A stretch of DNA of 64,000 nucleotides from Trifolium pratense (taxonomy: Eukaryota > Streptophyta > Magnoliopsida > Fabales > Fabaceae): assembly GCF_020283565.1 (NCBI RefSeq), contig NC_060065.1:36196409-36260408 (forward strand). Direction: 5' to 3'. Positions 32,406-44,800 of this stretch are shown here, piece after piece. Both the position numbers and the translations under genes were made by a program. The notes beneath the pieces are model-generated. The model was not told the DNA's origin. It did no database searches and worked only from the letters and a program-made list of their open reading frames with translations. Within the stretch, counting starts at the first letter, position 1. Every line of letters starts with the position of its first letter.

Positions 32406-34260
32406 ATGGCATCCACCGACAAGTCACCGAACCCAACACCAGCAAAGGGTAAAGATCCAACACCCGGAGAACCAATGACTATGGAGCAACACTTTGTTGA
32501 CAAGAGTGCAATGATGGTTCAGAGTTTCAAACCCATAAACCAAATGAGTCAACATGTGTGTACTTTTGCTATGTTTAGTCATGACATGTCTCGCCAGATT
32601 GAAACTCATCACTATTGTTCTCGTCTCAGTAATCAGTTTCTTCAGTGTGCTGTTTATGATTCTGATGACCCTAATAAAGGGCGTCTTATAGGTGTTGAGT
32701 ATATCATTTCTGATGATGTTTTTGAAACTCTTCCTCCTGAGGAGCAGAAGCTTTGGCATTCTCATGCTTATGAGGTTTGTTAATTTCAAACTACAACTAA
32801 TCAATACTATAGACTCTACAATTGTTGAATTGCATGTGTGTATAAACACAGATCAAATTATTAGGCTAAATTGTATTTTTTGCTGCTTAATTTTCACAAA
32901 CTTGCAATTTTGGCCTCTTAACATTCATAATAGTACTTTTGGCCCTAATTTTAACTCTTTTGCTAAAGGTTGATTGTCCATTGACCAAGTCAATACACAC
33001 AAGGACAGTGACTCGCGTGTCTCATCAGCATATGCGGTAAAGACATGTTCACGTAGTCATTGTCCACACGTGCATTGACTTGGTTAAAATCAATGGGCAG
33101 TCAACCTTTTGCAAAGGGGCAAATTATAGTACAAAAAAATGCTATTATGAAAGTTAGAGGGTCAAAATTGCAACTTCGTGAAAGTTAGGGGCAAAAAGTA
33201 CAATTTATTCAAATTATTTTTACCAAACGTGTCAGGGTTGTGTCTAGTGTTTGGTGTTGTACATGTCGCGCAATTAAATTGCATTTTTTTGGAATAATTT
33301 AGATAGTAGAAAAATGTTGAGGGATATTAATTTGAATGGTGCAGATTAAATCAGGTTTGTGGGTGAATCCTAGAATTCCAGAGATGATTGGGATGCCTGA
33401 GCTTGAAAGTCTTGCCAAGACTTATGGAAAATTCTGGTGTACATGGCAAGTTGACCGAGGTATAATAGAATGGTCACGTTATCAAATACTCCCTCCGTCC
33501 CAAATTATAAGGGAAAAAAACTCATTTTTTTTCCCAAATTATAAGGGAAAAAATCATTTTCAAGAATGTTTTTTCCTTATTCTCATAAAATTAAATGCAA
33601 ATTGCATTTAATTTTCTCTCTCTCCCCTTTTCTCAATAAACAACAACCAATAAAAATTGGTTTTACATCTTCCTATGCAACTTATTCCAAAAAAAACCCA
33701 CAAAAACATATTTCAAATTATCATGTTTTACTTTTTCTTAATAAGTGTGATTTTTTTATTTTCCCTTATAATTTGGGACGGAGGGAGTATAATTTTTTTA
33801 GTCACACTCACAATATTTACTTTTTCATTTTATTTTTTAAAATATTTCATAAAAAATCAAAAAAATCATGTAAATGTGTTCAATGTCATGTCCGGTGTCT
33901 TTGAAACGGTGTCTTTGAGCTTCTTCAGCTGAAATGTGCAGAAGTGCTAAATTTGGATGTATTTTAATGTTGGAAGATATATATGTGAAAATTGGAAATG
34001 CAGGGGACAGGCTTCCACTAGGTGCACCAGCCCTAATGATGTCACCACAAGCGGTGAGTCCAGGATTGGTAAGGCCAGAGCTGTTGCATGAGAGGGATTC
34101 CAAATACAATATTTCCTCAGAGAGCCTTAAAAGCTCAAGGGTAGAGATTCCAGAACCAGAAATGATCAGTCCAATGGCTGATTATTGGAAGCAACATGAC
34201 AAAGGCTTTGTTATTGACTTTGAAGAAACTGAGATGAAAAAGAGGGCACCTTTTCCTTGA
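32406..34260 (+). CDS. OBAP1: Oil body-associated protein 1 (DUF1264)
   Basis: Small protein of the OBAP family, reported at seed oil bodies and needed for their normal size and stability in Arabidopsis and maize (family knowledge). Exons: 32406-32774, 33345-33459 and 34004-34260; all introns are GT..AG and the phases join to 246 residues. The chosen ATG gives MASTDKSPNP; the upstream in-frame ATG at 32310 has no family support. Recognisable blocks are INQMSQHVCTFAMFSHDM, RQIETHHYCSRL, YDSDDPNKGRLIGVEYIISD, LWHSHAYEIKSGLWVNPR, YGKFWCTWQVDRGDRLPLG and the end MKKRAPFP. No signal peptide or membrane segment is seen. Intron 2 carries a complete Stowaway MITE. A broken relative lies at 25361-25735. 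Confidence 0.95.
33489..33787. mobile_element. Stowaway MITE inside OBAP1 intron 2
   Basis: Near-perfect inverted ends: CTCCCTCCGTCCCAAATTAT at the left and the reverse complement ending GGGACGGAGGGAG at the right. TA duplications are at 33487-33488 and 33788-33789. It is 299 bases long. The well-matched ends imply a recent insertion. It does not touch the splice sites. Confidence 0.95.
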
Positions 34261-34621
34261 ACATAACATAATAGTTATTTATATGTCATAATTATATTTA
34301 TATAGTATATGCTTATTTATAGATGAATAAAGCATAAATATGTCAAGTGTTTGACTATGTGGCCTTATATATATATATATATGTTAATGGGTTATATATT
34401 TTGACTGTTTGTAATTTATAATGTCATGTATGTTTTTCTGCTCTATCCATCCACATAGCCAACAAATTTAGAAGTTTTATTTTTGTTTTAAATAAGTTAG
34501 TGACGAAACACACACACTAAAGGTGGTGACTAGGGGCATTGCAGGTTCGAATTTGACATATGATATTTTACCACATTTTGTACAATGAAAGCTTAGTTTT
34601 CTATTTTGGTGATGGTTTTTA
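34261..34621. other. Downstream spacer of OBAP1
   Basis: It begins with the 3' untranslated region, including AATAAAG at about 34326, and a short (AT) run at 34364-34381. The end, 34573-34618, is the inverted copy of a LINE piece at 31825-31868. No other gene is seen. Confidence 0.45.
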
Positions 34622-35093
34622 CAACTTTATCTCTCATTTCATGTCATATACAAAATTGAAATATACATTAAATGTGACATTTCCTTGCCAATAGTGTTTG
34701 GTACTGCCCCCCCCCCCCCCCCCCCCAGATAACAAGTTGTTCCTTATATAAAGAGCACTCACACCAGACCAAAGTGGAACTGAACCCTTCAACTGGTTGA
34801 AAGAAAAGTCAACTGTAGTAATATTTGAGGAAGTGAAACTCATTTCTTTTGGTAAGTAACCACTTATTTTGTTGTTAGAAAGATCTAGATTCCAAATTTG
34901 GGATGACATATTGAAAAGCCAATGGGGTATCTCCCCGGAAATTCCAGCATTTTGTAGGATGATGTCTTTCAAGGAAGTTAAGTTTCTGAGCCAGTAAGGA
35001 AATGTTGGGCCAACTTGACAACCTCAAATTTCGACATGATACAAGTGCTTAAAAGGGGGCAACCAACCATTCATCATGTTGCCTTCCAAGTTT
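34622..35093 (-). pseudogene. RLP fragment with internal deletions and a poly-C run
   Basis: Three non-adjacent RLP pieces are fused. 34622-34664 matches the cytoplasmic-tail end ([11 protein letters not shown]). 34665-35000 matches central LRRs ([42 protein letters not shown]). 35001-35093 jumps to another LRR through the shared string CATTCATCA. A run of 20 C at 34707-34726 sits between the first two. Signal peptide, most LRRs and the membrane helix are gone. Confidence 0.85.
34707..34726. repeat. Poly-C homopolymer, 20 bases
   Basis: Uninterrupted C run in otherwise AT-rich DNA, inside the RLP fragment at the spot where TTGGTACTG should be followed by TCCGGATAAC. It may be an assembly or cloning artefact, or a true slippage tract. 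Confidence 0.95.
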
Positions 35094-35796
35094 GTCATCC
35101 CTCTGGTAATTTTGGCTGGTTTGATGCGAAAACCTTGTGCGCGTTTCGTCACCCCAGAAACTCTAATTAACCTCACGGAAACAAGTTCACCTTCACTAGT
35201 GTTTGACCCTTTTGCGCCTGCACGAGAAACCTCCATTTAGAAAAAACAATTCATACTTCAGTTCTCGTCACCAGATTCAACAAAAAGCCTTTCAAGGTAA
35301 ATTTCCGTCACCAACTTGTACTCCAAATGTAACCAAATTGAAACAGAGAGGTTTTTCAGCTTCTCCTTAAAATACATCAATATAGTTTTTTTTTTAGTGA
35401 TTATAGGTCTAGCAAGTTTCAATCTTTTGATCTTGATACTGGCCATGTTTCTTTATTAATATTGATTAAACTTCTTTCCTTATTTGTGAATGCCAAGAGA
35501 GAGTTTTCTTTGACAAATTATAATTTTCCTTATCAGTATTGGTTTTGTTTTGCAGTGAATTTGCTGATATATTTGATTTGAAGCACTTCGACAATGTTCT
35601 TGCCAATGCGAAGATAATATATAAAGATATAAATTAAAGACAGGTGAGATGTGACAAGAACATTAAACAGAAATCAATTAGGCCTAAAGGCATGATTATT
35701 TACTCAAGGATTATGAATATCTTTGAGACTGCCAAATCTTGTCACATCAACAAATATAATAAGAGCTATATAAACCCTTTTTTTCCTTCCTCATGT
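35094..35796. other. Spacer between RLP fragment and NPF gene
   Basis: On the minus strand 35094-35236 can be read as MEVSRAGAKGSNTSEGELV and onward without a stop into the RLP remnant. It is GC-richer than its surroundings. I recognise no family, and it may be transposon debris. The rest is AT-rich and includes the presumed 3' untranslated region of the NPF gene. Confidence 0.35.
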
Positions 35797-38700
35797 TCAC
35801 CCCTTTGAGTTGGCATCAGCAGAGACCTTAGGACCTTGAGGTCTGTATTTGTACCTCTTTGAAACAAACAAATAGACAAAGAAGTTGATCAAGCTCACAA
35901 TGGAAAGGAACAAGTAGAACAGGTTTAGATGATTTCTATTGATATTGTTCCCTACTAACCAACCCCCGCTTTTACTATGCTTGGTTGCACCATTGATACA
36001 CTTAACCACTATGGTACTTAGAAAATATCCAAGTGCCATAGAAGTCCAAAGGAAGCAAGTTGATGTAGATTTAAGTCCTTTTGGTGCCTCTGAATAGAAA
36101 AACTGAAGGAGACCAATATACGTAAACATGTCAGCTATGCCAAATATGAAATACTGAAAAGATAGCCAAAATGTGCTTATAGGCAATGGCTGAAGTACTG
36201 GAAAAGCATCAAGCATGTTATTGTCATTAGCCACTCTTTTCCTTTTCACTTCTACAATTGAAGCCACAGCCATGGATATGGAAGCAAGTACTAGTCCAAC
36301 TCCTATACGCTGCAAGTGTGTAACGCCAGTTGGAACACCGGTGAATTTACGCACAACAGGAACAAAAACACGGTCATAGAGAGGTACGATAATGATTAAG
36401 AACATGATTGGGATGATTGGGAGGGATGCAGGTGGGATGTTAAAATGTTTTGTGAAGCTTGTGTCCATTGTGTAGCCTTGCATGATCGAAAAAGTTTGGA
36501 GCTGCGCTAGGCAAAGAGTCATTATAATTGTACAACAGAATATTGGGACCATGCTGAGAATGATTTTGGCATTTTCAACTTGTGTAACCCTGCAAAGTTT
36601 CCATGGACTTATACTTGGAGCCTGTGATTTCTCTATTTGTATATCAGGTTTTGAATTTATGGCTGCTCTATCCAAGAACCTGTAAAAAAGGAACTTCATT
36701 TTAGTATTCGATTGATCTAAGACTCTTCGCTCTAATTATGTATGCATCCCTTTTACTAGTGAGTTATGATCAAGAGAGATGTAGAAATGAATATTTGAAC
36801 CTGAAAATGTCTCTATGAGGTAGAAACTCAATTTCCTCAGCAACAGCTTCCTTGTCCTGTTCAATCTCATATAGTTCTGTTGGATCTTCAGGCAAGGGAA
36901 GATTTCTGTTGCGGATTGCAGCGACATAGACCTGCCAAAAGTATGATAAATTTTTTTAAAACAAACAGCTAGAATCATATGATCCTCAAAAACCTCAAGT
37001 ATTACAAACTTAAAGTTATTTATATCATTTCAAGTTGAAATTGAAACCTTCCCTATAATTCTTCATTGCTCTCTAGCATATATCAATTTAGTTTGATTTT
37101 ATTTTATCTTTAGTTGTATAAATAACTTATATATTTATGTATAACTACTTATGCTATAAGCAATTAGTTAAGTTGTTTATCCGAACAAAACCTATACGAA
37201 TTAGTGACAAAGGCCTAGACAGATACCTGTATGATCTCAAGGAGAACACTAGTTCCGGTAGCAACTTGAAGTCTGTATAGTGGCAAACCAGCAGCAAAGA
37301 TGATGGTACCCAAAAATATAGCTATTGTACCAATACCAAATCCCCAATCCCATCCTTTGTGGATTTGTATCCACACAATGAAAGTTAGGCTGACTGAACC
37401 ACCGACGCAAACAGCAAGCAATAGAGTGTTAAAGAAAGTGGACATTTTCTTTGATTCTTTAGGGTCAGTTTCATCAAACTGATCTGCACCATGTGATGGC
37501 AAAGCAGCTTTGGTTCCTGCACTGCCAAAGGCTAACAAGTATAGACCAAGGAAGAGAAAAGCTTTCTGGCCTCCTTCTGGTTTATCACAATGAGCTGTTG
37601 GGTCATGGATATTGCAACTGTGTGGCTTGAATCTAGGATAGTGTGCTTGTATTGTAAGCAATGCAAGACCCTGCAACACCAATCACAAAAACATAACCTC
37701 GTGAATATCTATTCAATAAACTCATCTTAGAATTTTGCTTCAATGCAATTTTAGTCTCTGTTTCGCCTCATTTAGGATTTTTGGGCCTAACTCAACCCTA
37801 CAAAACCAGCTTGTAAGGTGAAGATTGCCTCTTGCTTATAAACTCATGTTCAGGCCAACTCACATCCGATGTGGGACTTCTTAACAGATATGAAGGGAAA
37901 CAATGTTTTACATTAAATTTGCTTGCTTTTGTGATATAGATTGGTGTATATTTTGATGAAATGGAAATTAGTTGTAATGTAAGAATCCAACGAGACAATA
38001 CCATGTCATTGAGTTGCCACATAAATATCTCACTTGTTACATCATCCAAATTTAGACTCAAACTGTACTAAGTGGAAAAAAAGTCAGTCATTTTACAAGT
38101 TGATGGATGAACTCGTGGGTATAGATAGATATCGGGGGACCAAAATCGCAAGTGAGGTAAAACAGATGGATCAAAACTGCATTTAAACCTAGAATTTGAA
38201 AGGAAAGGAACTTTCATTTCCATGCATTTTGCATGTTTTGGGTTTGGATTAGTGCCATGCAAACAACTTACACAATATATTGCGAGAGGATTTTTGGAAC
38301 TTACCAAAAACTCAAAGAAGCCAGAAAATAAAACAGATTTGTATCTTCCAAGCCATGTATCAGCGACGACAGCCACCAATATAGCGAGAATGTAACTGAC
38401 ACCCATATAGTTGGTAAGCATGTTAGCAGCATCTTCTAGTTCATAATGCATAACCCCGTTAAAATATGGCACTGAGTTCACAGCTAGTGAGAATGTTGCC
38501 AAATTTTCCAAACCAAATGTCACTGCACACAAACAAAAGTTACTGCATCATTTTTTTTACTACGTTACTGCATCATTGATCACAAAAATATTTGTTTCTT
38601 TCTTTTCAATAAATTTGTGGCAACTTTGGATCACCTGCCTTAAAAAAAACTTCCAAATAGAGACCTTCACAAAGATATATTGTAGTAAAAGGAAAAGAAA

Positions 38701-39378
38701 ATACAGTATTTCTATTTGTCACAAAACTATTATTATTCACGAACATTAAAAAGTCAGAAACCACCAAGTAGTCGCCCGCATACCATCCATACACAACCGA
38801 TTACATTAAAACATATAGCTTTCATGAGTTTCACGATATTTAACATTTTTCTATAAATTGTGATCTTGTGGCCGCAAGTATATAACCAGGAGGGTTCCAG
38901 AGGGTGTTTGAGAGGAGCGATCGCACACATGGCACCAAAATTTAGGGGCACAATCACACAACATTATAACTTGCATAGGGCACCCAAAATTTCAAGGAAG
39001 GTCCTGTATATAACGTCAGACTTTTTTTTATCTCTTCATGAGTACAACTATCATAATATTGACAGCAGTTTACGCAAATTTTCATTATATTAAGGATGTG
39101 TGACACAATCACACAAAAAACAAAAATAAATGTGATAGAAATTTAAAACTTTTTGTAGTAGAATGACATAATCCATCTTAACTTAGGTTCATCTTTCTAG
39201 TCAGTTGTGACTAAACAAGGAAAAGGACTGTGTATTTACCTAGCATGAGGAAAGCAGCTTTCATCCCTCCATATTTGAACTTGAGTGCACTTCTTCCTTT
39301 CCAATCCACTTTATTTCCATCAACTAGCTGAAGCTCTTCTTCCAACTTCATGTCAACAAACTCAGACTTGTCCTTCAT
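35797..39378 (-). CDS. NRT1/PTR family transporter, NPF4-like
   Basis: Twelve-helix plasma-membrane transporter of the POT/NPF group. NPF4 members such as AIT1/NPF4.6 move abscisic acid or gibberellin, some nitrate (family knowledge). Exons on the minus strand: 39378-39240, 38522-38305, 37670-37227, 36931-36801, 36679-35797; borders are GT..AG and phases join to 604 residues. Blocks seen: [57 protein letters not shown], a charged central loop ([16 protein letters not shown]), and [27 protein letters not shown]1 reads [11 protein letters not shown], so the ExxE[K/R] proton-coupling motif is absent, as in NPF4. The exact start is uncertain: an AG at 39372 could instead splice to a mini-exon ending in the ATG at about 39475. 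Intron 2 holds a TRIM solo LTR. The substrate cannot be told from sequence. Confidence 0.92.
37784..37895. mobile_element. TRIM-type solo LTR fragment in NPF intron
   Basis: GGGCCTAACTCAACCC, ACAAAACCAGCTTGTAAGG and CATCCGATGTGGGACTTC match, in order, the LTR text of the TRIMs at 3441 and 15641 (opposite strand to the latter). Only one LTR is present. Confidence 0.55.
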
Positions 39379-41834
39379 GGACAAAAAATGTAGTAAAGAG
39401 TTAACAAAATGGAAAAACAAGGAACAACCTAGTAAGAGTCAATAAAATGGAAAAACAAGGAAAATTTTAATACCATGGCTTTGCAGAGAACTTTGAGCAG
39501 CCAATTCAAAAGAAAGAGCTAAATTGGCCTTAACTACAATGACAGGAGAGAAGACCAATGTCTGTCTATATATATACAATGAATTCAATTAAACAAAGCA
39601 TTGTTTTTTGTTTTTATTGATACAAACAAATTTATTTTAGGGGAGGCACAACCCTATAGAGAACTATGGAACTTATTGAGGATTTACAAAGAAATTCCGG
39701 ACTAGAACCCAAGTCACAGGTGGTGTAAGCAAAATGTCTTGGGCATTCAAGCAGTGTTAAAACTCTTAGGGAGAGTTTATCATCCATTTTGGTCCCGCAA
39801 GGCTCGAGGGATTAGTCTATATTGTTGTGCGCGGAGGATACCTGATTTACGCCCAAAAAAAGTCACAGCTGGTGTGAGTGAAATGTTTGACCATTTTATC
39901 GCTACAATTATACAAATAAAATCTTAAATATGTGAATGAACTTGAGTAAGTATTGCTTATTTATCTACCTCACTCGAGAGGTAAATAAAGTCTGATCAAG
40001 AATTGTTCCACCTAAAAATCAAACTTAGATTCTCTCAAACAATTTGTCCTCAAGTGAAACTCATTAACCACTTCAACTCATACTTAGTTGTTGTATTGAA
40101 GTTTAATGCTTAAAGGACAATTTTTAACCAAATTAACTACTATTAATTAACTAACTATGCCAAAAGTATATATATTAATATATAGTAACTGTTGCCTCGT
40201 AAGACTATGACAGCTGGATATGTGATAAACGGTTTTATCTTTTTTGTTGATAGTGAAATGTATTGCATGAGTTTTACCGATTTTGGAAGAGAATGATTCC
40301 AAAAGTTGCAGTCAATTATGTGAATGAACAAGAATCACAATGCCAGAAACTATATAATATGCCTCCAAAATAATTTGTTACTGGCACAACCTCATATATA
40401 TGTTTAATCTCATTTAGATAATCTCTAGAAAATTCAGGTGAAAACAAATAAATGCCAATTAATTTGGCATATATTTATTGTCCATTACTATAAGTTCCTA
40501 CTTCCTAAACATTGATAAACAACATTATCACAAAAAAAATAAAAAATAAACATAACTCTTGATTGTAACACCATAATGTTCTTTCTTTTTTCATTCTTCA
40601 CTAGGTAATACTGAGATGCAAAATGTGCATGCAATGTAAAACTGAAATGCATTGTTAATTTTAATGAAAACAAATTCATTTTTAAAGAAAAAAATGTTAG
40701 AATCATGCTGATATGTCATTTTCTCCATACCAGTTTGTTCTTCCTTTTTCTCCGTCATTTGACTTATTAATTACTTTTGATTTTTGTCATTTTGTCTCGT
40801 GAATTATCAATGTTTGGCGATTAATCAATGACAACATTCAAGCTTCATTCATTGGTGGTGAATTTTAGTTAAACTCCTTAGTTAACCGATGAATTTTGAT
40901 TCGTCAATTTTGGGAGAGTTGATAACATGACTATTGTAAAAAAAAAAAAAAAACATGAGTTTGATTTCTAGAGTTGTCCACTTAAGAGATAGTTCAACCT
41001 CATTAAAAAAAAAAAAAAGATAGATATCTCTCTCCTGATTCAAAGATTAGTCTCATAGCAGACACAAAAAAGAGCCTAAAGTATGAGAATACCTTTAGGC
41101 GCCTACAGAGAGTCAAAGATCTTAATTACGGTGGATTATAAAGTCTATTGAGTAGCATGAGAGTGGATTCTCTCTATCGGAATTTCTCAAGTTTTCTCAA
41201 GTGGAATCTCATCCATCCAATATGAGAGAGAAAAATTAAAATTGAATTATAATAAATGTAAAAGAAAGATAGGTGGTGTATTTTAGTAATGGAGAAAACT
41301 TGAGAGAATTTCCAACAGATAGGGTCCAAATTCGAGTACCATCACTTTCGAATTGTATAGAAACTGATATTCTTACACCAATTTTAATTGATTTGAATTG
41401 GTTCAACTTTTTACTAGTTTTATCATTCGATTTTACGAGTTGTTTGAACCAAAACATGACAAGTTCACTGGTTTTCAAATTAAACCAGAGCCAGAACAAT
41501 CTGGTTTTTTCAACCATGCATGAGTGTAACCATTCAAGTCAATATGTAGAAGAAAGTCCTCCAAACTTTTAATGAATCTATGTAGTTCAAGACATGCATA
41601 AACTCACCTCTTAATGTCACTGTTCATATTCCATTAAATAAACAAAATTTAATAGTTATAGAAATATAATAAACCACTGCATCAGCATCAACTAAATAAC
41701 TAAAAATGAAAATCTACATATCACAAAAGAACTCAAAAGATTGATTCCCTGTGCAAAGAATGCTTGACTATTGTTTCTAGTGTGAAGGGGAAAAAATAAA
41801 TAATCAAAAGGAGAAGAATATCTGAATATGTGGA
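39379..41834. repeat. Intergenic region between NPF and CAD1 genes
   Basis: 39397-39424 and 39437-39464 are two copies of GAGT.AA.AAAATGGAAAAAC just upstream of the NPF start. 39600-39930 is dispersed repeat text (GGCTCGAGGGATTAGTCT, TTGTGCGCGGAGG), also found in part at 29750-29810. A-tracts lie at 40938 and 41004. 41174-41200 and 41290-41322 are inverted copies (AATTTCTCAAGTTTTCTC and its complement), probably a small MITE. There is no gene. Confidence 0.5.
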
Positions 41835-44800
41835 TCAATAGTTTAGCAAGGAGTACTTTATCCTAAGTACAATTTTTCCTTTTTCTACTCCAAGCTTAGC
41901 ACCTGTTACTAACCAATGACCAGGAATATCTTGCGGCCCTTTCGACATTTCTGTCATGTCAACAATTTTCGCTAGTTTTCCAATGTGTGCTGAACTATCT
42001 TCCTTTTTATCATCAGAAGGTTTCTTTGTCGATGACGATGAAGCACCGTCTGATTTGTGTGTAGCTGCCGGAGTGGAAGGGTTATGATCCCATACTGATC
42101 GCCTTATTGTGCATCCCGGTACCTTAGAGAAAAGTAGTTTGAGGTGTAGTACATTTTTGGCACCAAAATCCCAAACGCCGAGTTGGGCCCCGGTGACAAT
42201 ATGAACACCAGAGAGGTCTCCGATGTTAGTTTCAGTTATCTCAATTGGTGCAGTGCTTACGTGGGAGAAGTTCTTCCATTTGATTGGCTCAAACCAGCGG
42301 CTGTCTTGTTCTTCGGGACCTTGCCATTTGGGAGCACCTATGGCCATGTGTGCATCCCAGTGAGGTTGAAGGTTTTTTGGGAGTGACACTAAATGTTGCA
42401 AATGAATTGCGAGTCGGTTTTGTTTGTTGCCTTCTAGGCTCAGCCTTAGTCCAGTCACGGGCTTGCGTCCAACTGTTACCTGCAATGACAAGTCATGGTG
42501 TTGCCTCACTCACCTGTTGTCTATAGTTAACAGTATGCATATCCAAAATCCAAAGTAAATGATCTTTCAAAACTCACTCAAAAAATGTGATAAATGTGGG
42601 ATCCTGAACTCAACTACTCAAACTTATAACCAAGTTGTATTCTAGTCTGTCATAAAGATTTGCCAAAATTTTGCTTTTCGCTGCTTAACTAAAAGAACAC
42701 TCCTATTTTAAACAGTGTGTCCGACTCTATGTACTATGTAGCACTGATGCTTTTGATTGAATGTGTTCCGTGTCCGACCCTGACGCATGCGGTTACATTC
42801 AATCACTTCCTTTTATCAAATTATTACCAGTGTCTATGTGTTAGTGTTGTGTTTGTGTCGGTGCTTCATAGGTCGTATTGGTTTTTTGTGTATTTTCAAC
42901 AGCGAAGACACAGGCAGAGTTTTAATCAAATTAAAATAGAACTTGTAATTTCTTACTTTTGTATCCTACCATGCTTCATTCTTACTTTTGTAGCTAGTTT
43001 CAGTTCAATTAAATAGAGATAGAATCATAGAATGACAATTTCAGCACTGATTCTATGTTCTGTGTTGTTAATAGTCCTCTTTAGACATAATTTGATAGCC
43101 ATGTTAAAGAATATAGTAGGATTTAGTAAACAATACCTGATCTGGACTGATATAAAGCTTAGGTCCCATTAAGCTGAACTGAAGAGATTGACAGACAGGC
43201 TCTTTTCTTTGTAGATTATTCTGCTCTGGTGCCCAAACTCGAGTTATTTGGAAATCCAGGAAATATTGTAGGTCTTCAATAGGAGGTTTGTCTGCTTAAT
43301 ATAAAAGAGGGCCAATTATGTATACTTTGAAAAAAAATGTTAACATGCATTTTGTTATGCATGTCTAGAAATCGTCATGCATGGTGTTTACTGTTTACTA
43401 TACCAGTTTTCAAAATATTATATTAATGGCAATCTCCTTTTTTTTGGTAAGCCATATGTAACTAACAAATCTTGCAGATAATGAAATACACACATTATCT
43501 GCTTTCACAATAATGACATACACGCCAATTGTAACTTCTCCATTTTGGTTGAGTTTGGAAGTGTTATAACTTTATTTAGCTTATGCAGCTAACATTTATT
43601 CCTAAGAATGTCTCATTGTAAATTCACAAAGTTTCAAACTGCTTTAAAAAGTATCCTGATTGATATTGCAGCTTATATTATGAGAAAGCTGATGATATTA
43701 ACTGCTCCAAGGACTCGACAAGTTCATTACCCTAGAATAACTGTTGCCAGCAGTAATAAAACCAACTTCACAGCAATAATAATTGGATTAGAACTTACAC
43801 TCCAGATATAGTTCAATTGCACGGGCCAAAAGCTTTACACCATGTACTTCTTCAAGAAGAGAAACGATGGGTGTAAACTTCATGTTAATGATGTCTGGTG
43901 CCAATTTTACAGTTTCCACCCATTTAGTATGACTTTGCTCAAGATCATCCCCTCCTCTCCTCCTAAAAATGACTGTAACATCCTGCAGCAACATTATGAA
44001 AATTATTTCACTGAGATTCGTAGAGTATGTACTAAATTAGTGACTAAATCATTTTCTGTTAATGGCTTATTTGAATTTATCTACTGGCATAAGCACTTGT
44101 GAGTTGTGAGATTGTTCGAAGAGCTTATGGAAACAGCTTATGACATCTTCATGAGATGTTTTCAACTTATTTTGATAAGCTCTCTGTGATAGTTTATGAA
44201 AACAGTCTATAGTTTATATTAAAACAGTTTGACTTTTTTTATCTTTTGTTAAGAAATAACTTATAGTTGCGTAAAAATAAAAAAGAAAGAAATAGCTTAT
44301 AGCTTATACATAACATAAGCCCTTATATGATAAGCACTTAATTAAACTACTTATTCAAACAAGACTTAGAGAGAATGCAATTGCAATAAATAAATGCAAA
44401 AGGCTAAACCATGATGCATTTGCATAAAATAAATTAAGTTTCATAAATAATCAGAAGCAGAAAAGGTCTGTCTATTTTCTCGGTAATGGTGGGAAAGAGG
44501 TTACTTTTAATACTAACCTTCTCCTTGTACTTCAAAGCAGCAGGTCCAGATGTGTTTTTTGCATCAAGAAACCTATCATTTTCAATGTCCTTAACATAGT
44601 TCTCAATGTCTGGTGCAGACAAAGAAGATGATTGGTGCTGCCTAACATACACGACGTCTCTTCCACCAACTGTTGCAGATGTAACAATATGGGTACCATA
44701 ATTCTCAATAAAACTGAGAAGCAAGGGCAAAATTTTCCAATTAGAACTTGACTCTGTCAATACCAACTAGCAAATAGAATATATAAACTCTTTCTTTTGG

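Noticed and set aside
32424..32849. 141-codon minus-strand frame over OBAP1 exon 1
   Set aside because: It is antisense to a well-supported exon with clear homology.
33566..33932. Overlapping plus-strand frames of about 100 codons in OBAP1 intron 2
   Set aside because: They run through the Stowaway MITE and A/T-rich intron sequence.
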